Source: Lineolata rhizophorae
Taxonomy: Eukaryota > Ascomycota > Dothideomycetes > Lineolatales > Lineolataceae
NCBI GenBank assembly: GCA_010093515.1
Contig: MU001676.1
Coordinates: 287,621-351,620 of the forward strand
DNA length: 64,000 nucleotides
Reading direction: 5' to 3'
The notes under the pieces were generated by a model that worked only from the letters and a program-made list of their open reading frames with translations, was not told where the DNA came from and did no database searches. The translations under genes were made by a program, and so were the position numbers. Of the stretch, positions 21,980-33,999 are shown piece by piece. How positions within the stretch are numbered: the stretch's first letter is position 1; the number at the start of each line of letters is the position of its first letter.

Positions 21980-23638
21980 ATGGGGAGGGTGGGAAAGCAG
22001 GCTGCTACTACTTACGACCGAAGGTCCTCGAGTAGACAGACGCTTGCGAACAGGAAGAAGCCATACAAAGTAGTGCTCGAGCAGGTCGCCCAGGAAAAGA
22101 GAAGGTTCCGCTTCAAGGTCTACTACCTTCCCTCATTTTTCGTTAACTTAATATCTTATCCGAGCTACCGTGCTAATTAAATATAGACGACGAGAACCCG
22201 AAAGGCGCCAGCCAACTATACGTACGTACCAGTTGGAGAAGCGGAACTAATTGCGTACGCTAAAGAAATTTGCCGCATCAACAACTTCCTATTCTGGGCA
22301 GTCTCGGTAAGCGCATTGTCAAACGCCGACATCTCGTCTGGGAAGTTTATTGTGACTGCTAACAGAAACCAAATGATGTACAGAAAAGTTCCAACCCAGA
22401 TAACGTGACCAGTCACGTTCGTCGAGTCGGTTGGCATTTCCCTTCAAATGTCCTAGAATACGCCCGCGATGTTTTACGCTATGTACAGATTCCGGATTCC
22501 TCTCCTAAACAAGGTGAGGGAAGTGAGGAAATAAACAAGCATGAGTTGTGGGTCGATGTCAACAAGGCAATGATGGAGTGCTTTCCGGAGATGCCGAAGG
22601 AGATTGCAGAATCGATCATACGCTATGCTTGGGAGGATGGCTCTAGTAGGGTCGGCGTAGCTGGGGAGATGTCGTTGCATGCTCGCGTCCAGATGGCGGC
22701 AGTCGCTTATGTTAGGCACCGTTGTACGCCCTACGACAAACTTCTAAAGGACGTAAGCTGGCACAGGGCCCGTGAAATAGTTCAACCAGCTTGCATTGCC
22801 CTGATCCAGGAGTGGCGTGGCGAGGGGAACAGAAAAGAGTTCGAGGAGGCTTTCAAAGAGGTCATTTATCTCGACTCTGACGACACAGAATACGTTGATA
22901 ATACTAGCGATGACGGAAGTGACGACAGCGAGATCAATGAAGATGTTAACGGCGGCGCACCTGGCGAAAAGAATAACAGTGGTCGAAAGAGCGGTGAAGA
23001 GATCAATCCCTCGCGTCTGGAGGTTGGCTCTCGGTCCGAGAATACAGATGTTCTTTCCGCCCGTAATGATAAAGTCGGCAGGACTAGGGCAATGCAACGG
23101 GAGAGCCACCGCGACAATGCGCGAACCCGCTCGCCTAGGGACGAAGCGGGCTGTGGCCACCGAAGCAGCATCCCAGTACCACCTTGGAGGAGAGTTAGCC
23201 ATCCGCCGGTAGGAGTCACCGTTCCTAGTTTGATGCCTGTATATTCGCATGTCCCTATGCGCATGTGAAACCTCACTACCTTTCTCACTTCATCTTTCCT
23301 TCGCTTACTACTTCGCATTCTTCTTATCTTTCTAGCCAGTTATTGCAGCTCTGCGCAAGCTTTTCACTCTATCTAGCTTATACTAATTTTCGAAGGTCGC
23401 AATTGTCTATTCTCCGATTCATCATTCACCAGGTGCTCCCTATCCGGAGCCATTTGGCCGTCCTCCAATCCAGTACTATGCGGAGCAGCCAGCTGCCGGC
23501 TACTACCAACCTCAATGGAACTATATTCAGGGCCGATTCAATGAGGAACGTGTGCAACACACGGCGCCTCTTAGACGTCTGCCTTCGGAAAACGAAATCG
23601 TTCCGTCGATTGAGACTGATCACCCGATTCCGAATTGA
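21980..23638 (+). CDS. DUF2293 domain protein
   Basis: Four exons: 21980-22117, 22187-22306, 22366-23238, 23396-23638. All phases are 0, and a TACTAAT branch site precedes the last acceptor. The product is 457 residues. The N-terminus is basic (KKPYKVVLEQVAQEKRRFRF). The DUF2293 core holds YVPVGEAELIAYAKEICR, NNFLFWAVS, HVRRVGWHFPSNVLEYA and MPKEIAESIIRYAWEDG, then ARVQMAAVAYVRHRCTPYD. Next come an acidic linker (YLDSDDTEYVDN) and a disordered region. The last exon encodes a Tyr/Pro/Gln-rich tail (GRPPIQYYAEQPAAGYYQPQ) ending IVPSIETDHPIPN. Reading exon 3 straight on gives a stop at 23266, 28 bp beyond the proposed donor (GTATAT). I prefer the spliced form because the last exon is open and protein-like. 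The family is fungal and its function unknown; nuclear or chromatin roles have not been shown. Confidence 0.85.
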
Positions 23639-25371
23639 AGAAGGGCCAGCATTGCCGAAAATCGATTATGGGGAGATGTTCATGTGTTTCCAAGGAATTA
23701 TTAGTGTCTGAATGTTCTATTTTTCGGCGTTAGTGGAGCGGAAATGTACTCGTGTGTATTAGATACCCCTGCATTAGGCGGAGTCACATCGATAGCTTCC
23801 CCATTAAAGCTCACATGAGCCCCAGCCTTCTGGCTGTGTTCTTCATCAATGTAACATGACGATTCCTCAATGGACAGTCTCGGTTCTTTTAGGATGTGGT
23901 CACCGACTCTAGTTTGTAGTCAGGCCATCTAATTGCTAGTCTCGATACTACAATCTGTTTATAAGTAACATAGATTTTAAGATCGTAACGAGCGCCTTTG
24001 TATAACTGGAAATACTCTGCGGGTATTCATTCTCCTATACTCTGATTTGTTATGCTTGTTTGGGATATCAGCTTTGGAAAAGTGCTTCAGCTTTGAATGG
24101 TATTCTCGGAATGGGATTGTCCTTTCACCTTAACTCGAAATACTCAGTTCAATTAGCCTACGCAACTTAAGGAATGTCCTTTATTCAAGATAGGCATTAT
24201 TTTAAGTTACAGAATGCACTTATCAACTAACGTGCTAGGTTCAAATCTAGCTGGTCAAATTCCGCGAGTCGATTCATCGCTTACACAATGCTAAAACTTT
24301 AAGCGCTTTGGGCGGATGCGATTCGCATCAATGATGACTTCACTTAGTATTTGCACTTCAAGCAAATAAAACTCGATCTACTGATCGCTGCATCAACGAT
24401 TCTGCCCTAATTTCATGATGGCTACCGCAGCTGTCTCATAGTTTCTAGCCCTTAGATCTGTTGAGACTGTTGTAGGGAAGCAATCACGAAAAGCCTTCTT
24501 CCGGATAAGGACCCCAACGGCTCTTCTCAATATAACGTCACCTTATGGTACTAGGACCTTTCAGCATCTAATGGCCTGTAAGACCTCCTAATTTTGATGC
24601 ATTCTAATGACTTATTTGAGAAATTGATGAGCTAAAAGACATCGTCCTTCAATATTGCAGATGAATACGCCTCAACGAAAAGCTCGGCTTGTTTTGTGTA
24701 TATTATTGCTTCCCCTTTTTTGTGGTGTGCGCCAATGACTACCATTGTTTGGGAGCTACTTCACAGAGTAAATGTTTGTACAAAGGAACTATACTCTTCT
24801 CCAATCCTTGTTTCATAGATTAAAATTGGTAAAAGAGCGTAGCTTGAGAACCATATAACATGATTATGTGCGCAAAAGTCCTTCTTTGGGCGTGCAACAG
24901 TCCAAAGGCTGAATACATTTTAAGCACAGCTTAATGCCCGCTGTAACCGAGAAATTAGAAGATTATTTTCCTAAGTCTACAGCAGAAAATAGACGAGTGA
25001 TTACCTATCAAAGCTTGTGAAGCCTGGACCCACGCCCGAGGCACGTTGGTGCAGGTGGGGCAGGCGGATGATGCACGCACTGCCGGGGCGGGGTTCGATG
25101 GGCCTGCCACGGATGCCAGCACGGAGCTGCGGATGAGTCGGCTTTAACTATTATAAACATCACGCCTACCGCCGGCTAGCTGCTGTTGAACAAATTGCCC
25201 CGATGCCACTACGGTCGTCACAGCTGGTAAGCATGAGCCTCTCCGTTCATCAAGTTATTTCTTCTAATCAACAAAATAGGTTCAACTAGTTAGCTAGGTA
25301 CACATCAGGTTTAAGACGACGAAAGCTCCTAAACAACAGTGCTTGGTTGGACCCCGGCAGCGTGAACAAGG
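23639..25371. other. AT-rich gene-free stretch
   Basis: This is 1.7 kb of AT-rich DNA with stops in every frame. A short GC-rich patch (about 25025-25140) lies upstream of the DUF3237 gene. The composition would fit mutated old repeat DNA, but I recognise no element, terminal repeat or protein fragment. Confidence 0.45.
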
Positions 25372-26471
25372 ATGTCTGGTTTTCCTTCCCTCCAGCCGGC
25401 CTTTACGGTCCAAGTATGTTGTGAATGACTGCCATCCGACTCCTTCTAATTAGCATCGTAACCCCGCGACGCTCGTATTATATTTAGAACCTTTATTAAT
25501 CTGGATCTGGCATCTATAGGTCGAAATAGACGCCCCACTAGCAGTCGGGAGCGCTTCTCGTAATACGCCTCTCAACGTTGTGGTGCGTCCACTATTTCTA
25601 AATCATATTGAATTGACTGCTGTTAACTTATTTGGACTTGTTAGCCAATGACCGGAATTACGGTCAAGTCTGAGCCAGGTTTCTCTCCCGCGCTAGATGC
25701 CACACAGTAAGATCATTTTTTTTCTCTTGATAGTTCTTTCCAACGCTATGGAAGGAATATCGAACGCAATTGTTTTGCTATAGAGCCTATGCGCACACGA
25801 GACGCGCGCTTTGGCTAATTGCATGTGACCGATAGCATGGGCGTTGGGTATGACTATATCCACAACGACCCAAGTGGCGAACAAATGCGGTTGGACGTGC
25901 GGTCGCAGCTGAAGTGGGTACATCTAGTGCAACTTGCCCCGAAAAGGAGAATGGAGACGCCGGAAAAACCCACTGACGTATATTCTAATGTTTGTTCATT
26001 TTGACTAGGACCAAAGAGGGTGCCGTAAGTCTCAAAGCCCAAACAACGAACTTGGAGAATCTTAAACCAAATGACGTCAGTGTTGACCATAATTTTCATA
26101 GCTGCTTGCCATGTACTACAAAGGGCCCGTGGATATCACTCCCGCGTTGATGAAGATTCTCGGTGGCGCGCCTGACGCGGAAAGCACACCGTTCGGCAAC
26201 TCTTGTACGTCTATTTGTGCTCCATTGAAACTCCTCTGCACGCAGATCTCCGCGCTTGCTATATATTCTCCAACCGTGCTGAAACCTGAGCTACGGCAAT
26301 TCTTTCCCTGACATTTTGACATCAGTCGTCACATTCTCTTTCGAAACCGGTGCTCCGGAGTATAAACCGCTCGAGAACATGATGTTCGTCGCGGCTGGTC
26401 GCTTTCTCGTACAGCAGGGCAAGCCAGTCATCGTCGAATATAAAGTGAGTCGAGTCCTCAAGGGCGCCTGA
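25372..26471 (+). CDS. DUF3237 family protein (small beta-barrel, function unknown)
   Basis: Seven exons: 25372-25413, 25520-25582, 25645-25706, 25836-25913, 26009-26024, 26102-26204, 26326-26471. Every junction is GT-AG and every phase matches. The CDS is 510 nt and the product 169 residues. The protein starts MSGFPSLQPAFTVQVEIDAP and goes on LAVGSASRNTPLNVVPMTGI, KSEPGFSPALDATHMGVGYD, YIHNDPSGEQMRLDVRSQLK, TKEGALLAMYYKGPVDITPA, LMKILGGAPDAESTPFGNSF, FSFETGAPEYKPLENMMFVA and GRFLVQQGKPVIVEYKVSR. This is the complete fungal DUF3237 pattern. Exon 5 has only 16 nt. The gene has no long open frame, so simple ORF calling misses it. Bacterial and fungal members often sit near aromatic-compound genes, but no substrate is established. 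The surroundings are AT-rich and gene-poor. Confidence 0.88.
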
Positions 26472-27802
26472 CTAGCCGCCGGCGAGAGCTCGCCACCCGT
26501 GTTGTACTCAACGAGCGGGCCTGCGCTGAGATCGAGAGACAAGAAATTGTGAGAATCTTGTATCGAAGACTATGTAGGCGTCTATTTGTGTCGTAAAAGG
26601 CGAATAATCCTTTCATTATATTTCTGGAGCTGGGCATGGATCTAAGCTGGTCAAGGATCTAAAATTACCTGCTTCAGCTCCTATTCGTGGCTCGTGTGCA
26701 TAATATTAGTTCATCGTCATGCCTTACGATGAGATTACTTTCCTTGAGAATCCGCATCAAAGCATTATGCTCAACTCAAGAGACAACCACAAATCCTTGT
26801 CGCTTGTACAATATAGGCCCGCCACGTGAGTGAGAGAAATGACTAGTCTCGAACTTTCAGCGAACATTTCGCTGGATAGATTACTGCCTACTTATATGCA
26901 ACCTCTAGAAGTCTATTGTATCCGCCAATCAATAGACATAGGCAGCAACCTCTACTACCTAGTGTGGAAAGTAGTTGGATTCCGCCCTATTTGGATTTCG
27001 CTCCGACGAAATCGAGTCAATTAATACTGTCTTAGAGTATGTCAAAAAAGCAGTGCTGAGCCTTTCTATCACTAATATAGAAGTATGGCAGCAAAGTATA
27101 TTATGTGTATCTCCCATTCTAGGTTCTCTATGTCTAGGTGTAGTGTTAAATCTATTCGGATATTTATCACGTCCACAGGTAGTCCAGCACCCACGTAGTG
27201 CTGAACATAGAGTCTACTTTCAAGAGAGAGTACCTGGGACAACAGACGAAGTTGTGAGGCAGTTTTATGGGACCGGATCCTCGTAGTGATTTAGTAGACA
27301 TCCCGTGTAAAATTAAGTCAGGTATTCATTTATACCGTGGAGCTCCTTGTCTTGATGCGCCCTGCTCGGGTGAGCGATGAGAGTACAACATTATTTTACT
27401 ATATGTAGCCTAGAGCTCACTCGGTATTGTATTGTTTTGTGTCCAAATACTTATAAATTAAGCACCTCGCTTTGAGCTTCTACGCTACACACTATGTTCT
27501 GGAGATAGGCCAATTCAGTAGGCATGCCAAGCACTAGAGCGGAATAAATTTCACTCTAGCTATTTGCTACACTGCTACTACCCGTCATATTGTCTTCGCC
27601 TAAATTGCAACTGACATGAATAAAATGAGCTAGGTAAGCAGAGTCGCTCGCTTCGCGGCGCCAGCCTTGTTGGAAAGCGGATGATTGATCGGTTGATGCT
27701 ACGGAGCGAGCGGAAGTTGGTTTTCACCACTGTACGCGTACGTATACCACATTACATACACTAAAATCAGAGCGACATGAAACACAACCCATTCTGACAA
27801 GC
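26472..27802. other. AT-rich gene-free stretch
   Basis: This lies between the convergent 3' ends of the DUF3237 (+) and GH43 (-) genes. Frames at 26830-27286 (+) are AT-driven with no known motif. I see nothing else that can be supported. Confidence 0.45.
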
Positions 27803-28917
27803 CTATTCTCCAGATGGTTCGGCTATCTCAGTTCCCGCTGCCAAAGGAGTGCCGAGGTTAGGGGTCCCATCTGCATTCCAATCCACCTTCTGTACAAATG
27901 TCTGCCTATTACCGTCACAATGTCCGTCGGGCGACCTGTTTGCATGGAATACGTTCCAGTCTTCGGTGCTATCCGGGCTCTTGAAGAAGGCATTGTGTGC
28001 GGTACCATATAGGCCGTTAGCAGAGCTGAAGATGGGCTCCGGGCTCTTAGTCCAGCTGTGGGCGTCCAGTGGGTCCGCGCCTGCAGTCAGCGTGAGGAGC
28101 CCGATACTATAGTATTGCGTACCGCAGGAGGACGCGGAGAAGACGACGAAGTCGGTGCCATTGTGGGAAATCCCATACGGACCCTCGTTTACGGCCCATT
28201 GATGAGTTTCCCATTCTAGAGTGGGCTCACTAATCTGAGTTGCGGGACCAATAGTCGACGGGTCTATGAGGTCAGCGATGAAAATTGTTTGACTGCTCGG
28301 CCAGGCTGAGAACTTAAATGTCGGTTAGAACAATGCTCATTTAATGGAAAACTTAAGCGAAAGAACATCTGGCATACTAAATAATATGTCTTTCCATTAG
28401 ACATTCGAAAAACAGACTGTGGCACCAAATCAACAAAGGTACTCAAATGGTGCACTCCAGTTGGCGTACGTACTGGATCCAACATCCCCTGCTGGTAATT
28501 AGGAGGGACGACCTGGGAAAGAAATGTGTATTCGCTGGATAGAGGGTCTTCGGTCCCTCCTTGAATAACCCAAGTTCGCTGGTTGCCCGTATAGTCGTCA
28601 CCGGAGGGACCGGCGGTGTAGTAAATGTACCAGCGGCCATCTATCATGTGCATCTCAGGGGCCCATACGTTGCAGCAACGAGAAGGATCGTTGTCCGTCC
28701 AAACCGTCCTTGGAGTTGCCGTCTTAAGGCCCTCGATTGTTGGAGCAGCCGTAATTTGGATATCACTCCAAGTTGTCGTAGTGAGGTAGTACATGCCATC
28801 CCACCAGACCATTTGAGGATCACTTCCATTTTGGGTCTTGATTGGATTAGTAAAGGCGTAGGTAAATGCGACGCAAACAACGACAAGAGTGCCGAAAAGC
28901 AGCGTTGGACGGTCCAT
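27803..28917 (-). CDS. Secreted glycoside hydrolase family 43 (arabinofuranosidase/xylosidase type)
   Basis: Two exons (minus): 28917-28378 and 28312-27803, with a 65-bp intron of agreeing phase. The product is 349 residues. It begins with a signal peptide (MDRPTLLFGTLVVVCVAFTY A). The five-bladed propeller follows: NPIKTQNGSDPQMVWWDGMY (catalytic base Asp in SDP), YLTTTTWSDIQITAA, NVWAPEMHMIDGRWYIYYTA, QGMLDPVRTP, FSAWPSSQTIFIADLID, WAVNEGPYGISHNG (general acid Glu in NEGP) and YGTAHNAFFKSPD. It ends TEIAEPSGE. GH43 enzymes invert arabinose or xylose linkages in hemicellulose and pectin. The NPIKTxNGSDP start suggests an exo-arabinofuranosidase-like subfamily, but the substrate is inferred. 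Exon 2 has no in-frame ATG and is easily missed. An in-frame ATG 10 codons upstream is less likely, since it would bury the signal peptide. Confidence 0.92.
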
Positions 28918-30799
28918 ATTGAATGCCTGAGCAAGGAATTGAGTCATTGTGCTTGCTTCATAGCCTTCACTATATATACGTTGTGATACTCTGAACGCCG
29001 AGGCGATAAACTTTAGCGGGACCAAAAACGGAGGATCAAACAAAGGAAAGAGGGGAAAAAATGTGGAGGCGATGTGAATCTAAATTGGAACCACGTGGTC
29101 ATAATCTGCTGTCTGCACGGCATATCCAGGTTTCGAGATTTTGCACTCCCATGAATCTATATTACCCCAGCTCCTTGTTATGTGATAGTTTAATTAAGCT
29201 GCAGGTATAACGGCCCGCAACAATAAACAGCCGAGACAAGTACGGCATTATAATAATACCTTTTGTTCGTATATGACCTGGAGGCAATGTTTGACTTGCA
29301 AACACCTTAGTAGATGAACGTGTTCCAAGACTTAGGCATAGAGTTGGGGCTTTTGTAGTCGTTGGCATGACTGTCATAGCGAATAATAAGGTATTATTAA
29401 TACCCAACAAACTAGAACATCTGTTCAGGGGTTCAAGTGTTATGGTCGGTCCACGCACAGTCTAACCCCCGATGCGCTAGACTAGCGCCGCTGCAAATCG
29501 CGATCGTCTTATTGCTGAGGCGCTAAGCTGGATTAGGAGTACGGAAGGTGTGGACACTAGGGTTCATAGCGAGTGACCGCAATGTCAGAGAGATATTATA
29601 AACCTCTTAGCCTTGGTATTGTGTGCAGCTATCACCCGAGCCTTGTTGGATTTTTGGTCTTTGCGCGATTCTGCACTCAGGCGAGCTTACCCTCATGGGT
29701 CGCCCAGCCTACTCGCTCGCTTCTGTATATTCTTTCCATTAACGATACCCTAGTTCTCTCACAAACGCCGCTCCACATGGTCCGCCTGATATGCCTTGTT
29801 CTTTCCACCAATGAGCTAGTTAGATTGTTTGATCCCAAGCCAAGAAGGTCCTGGGAGCGAGGCCGTTCCTTCGACAGAACTTGTACCGCTAAACCCGTGT
29901 GTTTCTGTTGGCATACTTTTTTTACTAGGAGCCCGTCGACGAGGTCCTATGGGCGAATGATAGTGCTCTGGAAAAGTAGTATGCAATTGGGGTGGTGTGG
30001 CAAGTGGTGTCTATGACCTGGATGACTTAAAAGGTGGCTCAGATATGTGAGAACGTAGTGATGAGAAAAACAAAAAAAAATCGCGATGGAAAGGATAACC
30101 TTCATCATGAGCGTTGCAACTCCCGCCACTTCCTGGCCTAGGCTGATGGGATTTTTCCGTGATGAGGCGAAGATTCACTAGTGCAGCACCAGATATGCCC
30201 GTAACCAGGTCCAGTTTGAAGCAGACGCCCTCCCTTCTTAATGTCCAGTTTCTGACTCCGCGGAAAGCCTAAAAAGGGGAGGTGGCGGGCGAGACTGTGG
30301 TAGTGGACTTGACCTTTAGCCGGACTACTGGTCAGCGAGCGAGTTGATGGTCGTTGCGGGGGAGATACTGAAGATTGCCTGTTATGACGAGAGATATACG
30401 AGTCTCCCTTGTGATAGATGCAGGCTACTAAGTATGCCTAGAACGACTCGCATTAGGTCATAAAAAGGAACTCGCAGATATATTAGTAAATTTAGAGACA
30501 GCTAGTTTCATAAAGCAAAACTTACCTAATTAGAGGTGTGCAATAGGGTTGCTACCAAAGTCCTCTGTTTGAAGCGTACTTTGGACTGACACTGACTTGG
30601 AAGCCCGTCGATCTCGTAGTGACTGCCGATTCGAACTTTAGGAACCGAAGGGACATTCAAACAGAACCTTGATTTGGTCTAACCCAATAACTGCCATCTT
30701 TCCGCAGCAGTGCTACATCAAGCCGTTTCATCTTAACTACTCTTAACCATTTCATCTTCTCTGATCATTACGCATAATCACCTCACTATAAGATCCCAT
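28918..30799. other. AT-rich gene-free stretch
   Basis: This contains the GH43 promoter (CACGTG near 29090) and 1.8 kb of stop-rich DNA up to the RPN13 3' end. A 147-codon frame at 29573-30016 (+) lacks motifs and shows no codon bias. No mobile element was recognised. Confidence 0.45.
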
Positions 30800-32525
30800 C
30801 TACTCCATCTCCCTTTCCACCGTCTCCCTCACCCCTTCCACAAACGCCTCCACCGCTTCCCCACCACCCATCGGCACCTTCCCCCCACCCCTCACATTCA
30901 CAAAACCCCCATCCCTAACCCTAACCCCCAACGCCTCGCTCACACTCGGCAAGCCTCCCTCACGCAGCGCGCCCGTCAGCCCCGCCAAAGCCTGCGTCAG
31001 CTGCGGCGAGCGCAGCACACGCGTCAGCAGCGCACGCTGCTGCTCCACGCTCAGGTCCGGAACGGGACCCTCGTCCGCCGAGGTGGCGCCCGCGTGGAGC
31101 CGCAGCAGCGAGGGCGGCAGGTACGACGTCAGACGGGAGAGGAGCGAGGGCGGGGCCGACGCGATGACGGGCACCGTCGTGCTCGGCGGGAGCAGGTCGG
31201 GCAGCGTCGTGTAGACCTGCGGTTGCTGTTGTTGCGGGGCGGCGCGGCCGCCGCCACCGGGTTGCTGTTGGTTGAGCGAGTTGAGGAAGTTCTGGACTAG
31301 GGCGGAAGCGTCCGTGGGGCTGCTGTTGGAGGCGCTGCGGGAGATGATAGGGGTGTTAGTCGAGTGCCGGAATTGATTTGTGTGTTGCGCTGGTGGAGAA
31401 CAGAACAGAAGTGAATGAGGCGTGCGCGGTGCGGTGGGGCTACTATGGTCTACCTTGCGGCCGTTCTATTTAACTCTTTTTTGTTCTGTGCTTGGAGATA
31501 AAGTACAATGCTATTTTGCAGCACTTTTCTTTGCACTTCCTTTTCTCGTTGAGTAAGTCGTGCAAGACAAGAATCTTTGATGCATTCCCACTTTCCCATA
31601 CATCTAGTTCGATTTGATGCCAACAATGGAACCGGAACACACCGTGGAGCGCCGTCTATTCAATGCAGCAGGAAGTCGCATACGCCAGCACCGCACCGCG
31701 CATTCTCGCAACCGGACGGATTGGAGACGGGAAAAAAGAGAACCAAGCACCTACGCTCTAGCTCCGTCCGCACCACCCTCACGCGCCTCCTCACCCTCTT
31801 CTCTCACATCCCCACCAGTGGCGTCGGCGCCCGCTCCTCCGCTTCCTCCATGGCTCGCCGATGGCTGCACATCCTCCATCACATCATCATCACCATCACC
31901 TTCCCGTCCACCGCCGCCACCACCATCCCTGGCTTCCCGAAGTTCCGCCGCTACATCGACCTCTTCACCTCGCAGTAGCAAATCGACGATCTGGCCGATC
32001 TTCTCATCGCGCGGTGAGAACAGCGACGGGTCTGGGTTCTCCTTGTTGGGGGCTTGCGGCGCTGACTGCAGCCAGAAGAGGTGGCGCTGCGACGAGGACG
32101 AGAACTTGAGCGCGAAGACGCGGCCGTTGGTTGGGGAGCGCAGCGTGGTGCCGTCGGCACTGCCGGCCTTGCCGAGGTAGGGAACGAAGGAGCCGTCGCC
32201 GGGGAACATGATGAGGTCAATCTCGGGAGAGGAGGCAGAGGAGGAGCGCGCGCGCCAGCAAAAGTGCGTCAGGCCTGTATAGAGTGGAATAATGTTAGCA
32301 TAGATGCTGTTGGCTGTAGGCAGGTTCGGCGAAACACACCATCACCGTCGGTACATAGGTAGATGTAGCCGGGTGTCGGGTCAGCCTTAATGTTGGGCGG
32401 GCTGGACGACTGGGCAGAACGTGGGAGGTCAGCGTTGTGCTTGGTTGTAGCTGTCAACATGCTAGGATACTCACGTCCATGTCGCACTTGCCCGCCTTGA
32501 AGGTGATGATGGGTTGTATCGACAT
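30800..32525 (-). CDS. RPN13: 26S proteasome ubiquitin receptor Rpn13 (ADRM1)
   Basis: Four exons (minus): 32525-32475, 32409-32340, 32274-31755, 31334-30800. The phases agree and the product is 391 residues. The PRU domain fills the first 120 residues: MSIQPIITFKAGKCDMD, then IKADPTPGYIYLCTDGD, THFCWRARS, GDGSFVPYLG and RVFALKFSSSSQRHLFWLQS. FSPRDEKIGQIVDLLLRGEE follows, then a Gly/Asp/Glu-rich linker, a Gln-rich segment (NSLNQQQPGGGGRAAPQQQQ) and the DEUBAD domain (LSVEQQRALLTRVLRSPQLT, LPSVSEALGVRVRDG). The PRU binds ubiquitin and docks on Rpn2; the DEUBAD binds the deubiquitinase Uch37/UCHL5 where that is present. A DEUBAD is lacking in S. cerevisiae but kept in filamentous fungi. The third intron, 420 bp, is long for this genome. 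The gene is divergent from RPL6. Confidence 0.93.
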
Positions 32526-33020
32526 GGCGGGCAGCTTCGTCCTCCGTCGGGCACCTCCAAACTAGATGGTTGGTGAAATGGGTCAAAGAGAGGCGTGGGC
32601 TGCCGTATGTTGTCGCGGAGTGGCAGCAACTCCAGCTAGCGGGCGGCAACAGCCCGGAGCTCCCATGCTCGGTAACGTAATCAGGCCTGCAGACGGATGT
32701 CGCCCGGCGGGTCGGCGAAACGGATTTCCCGCGCACGCAGCACGGCCCGCGCAATGGGAGCCAATGACTCCCGCCTAAGCGAGTGCGTCTTGGCGCACTC
32801 ACCACCGAACGCCAAAATCGCGAACAGCCGAGCTGCCTGCGCACAAACACCACTTACGACTAACGACTGCAGCAACGTCGCCCCGGGAAGCCCAGCACAA
32901 CCACCCACCGGCCTTCCCGCCCTCTCCTCCCCCCTTTTCTTTTCCTTTTCTTTCTCCACTCGTCTTCCCGAAGAGCGCTCGAATTCGGACCGCACTTGCC
33001 CCGGGCCAGCTTTTGCAACG
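32526..33020. promoter_or_regulatory. Bidirectional promoter RPN13 / RPL6
   Basis: This is 495 bp between two divergent starts. A long pyrimidine tract (about 32925-32965, CCTCTCC...TTTTCTTTCTC) lies just upstream of the RPL6 ATG, as is common before strongly expressed fungal genes. No specific factor site can be assigned. Confidence 0.5.
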
Positions 33021-33999
33021 ATGTCGGCGCCCCAGGAACCGAAGACGAAGAAGGTCGGCAAGGGCGAGCGCGTCATCCCGCACCCGTCCCAGAAGGCGGC
33101 CAAGTACTATCCGGCATACGATGAACCCAAGCCTAAGAAGGTACGCAGCGATGCTGGGACTGGACGGACTGCGAAAGAGATGGCGGGGGAAGCACAGGCT
33201 GCAGCATGAGACTTAAGACTCACGGTCTATTTTATGTGATTCGACACGGGTACATTTCGAATACCGGAAGACCTGCGCACACACAAGACCTGCGAGGTGT
33301 CCATGCCTATATTCAGCTTGTGGTTTTGCTGTCAATGTCCACCCAGTTCCGCAATTCTCTTCTCAATATCCCTTGAAGGCACGACGGTCGTCGGAATCTA
33401 ACATCGTCCCGCAATGTGTCAGGTCCGCAAAGCCATCCGCCCCGCCAAGCCGCGCGCGTCTCTCACGCCCGGCACCGTCGTCATCCTCCTGGCCGGCCGC
33501 TTCCGCGGGAAGCGCGTCGTGCTGCTGTCGCACCTACCACAGGGCGTGCTTCTTGTGACGGGCCCTTTCAAGGTCAACGGCGTGCCGCTGCGCCGTGTCA
33601 ACGCGCGCTACGTCATCGCCACGTCGACCAAGGTGGACCTGTCGGGCATTGACAACAAGACGCTCGAAAAGACGTCGTCGGACGATTACTTCGCCCGCGA
33701 CAAGAAGGACAAGGAGCTGAAGAAGAAGGGAGAGGAGGCATTTTTCAAGCAGGGCGCTAAGCCTGAGGTAGGTTTTGCCCCTTGCAGTGACAAGCGAGTT
33801 GGACTGGGAGATGGATAGGGTGTGGCTAATGTGTCTCGTAATGCAGAAGAACGAGATTGCTAGTACCCGCGTGGAGGATCAGAAGGCGGTGGACAAGGCC
33901 TTGTTGGCCAACATAAAGAAGGAGCCGTTCCTGGCAAGCTACCTGGCCTCGACCTTCAGCCTGCGTAAGGGCGACCGGCCACATGAGATGGTGTTCTAG
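33021..33999 (+). CDS. RPL6: 60S ribosomal protein eL6
   Basis: Three exons: 33021-33140, 33423-33767, 33847-33999, all in phase 0. The product is 205 residues. The protein begins [20 protein letters not shown] and goes on to [13 protein letters not shown]. The eL6 core follows: [60 protein letters not shown] and [13 protein letters not shown]. The C-terminal part is basic ([20 protein letters not shown]) and ends [13 protein letters not shown]. It binds rRNA on the solvent face of the large subunit. The first intron is 282 bp, long relative to its neighbours; long first introns are common in fungal ribosomal-protein genes. The upstream pyrimidine tract fits high expression. Confidence 0.96.

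Noticed and set aside
24225-24260. tRNA-like GGTTCAAATC with flanking GCTAG/CTAGC
   Set aside because: The T-arm would need an 8-nt loop and no other tRNA arms are present. It is a simple inverted repeat.
29573-30016. 147-codon plus-strand frame in the AT-rich gap
   Set aside because: It has no motif, no codon bias and no splice partners.
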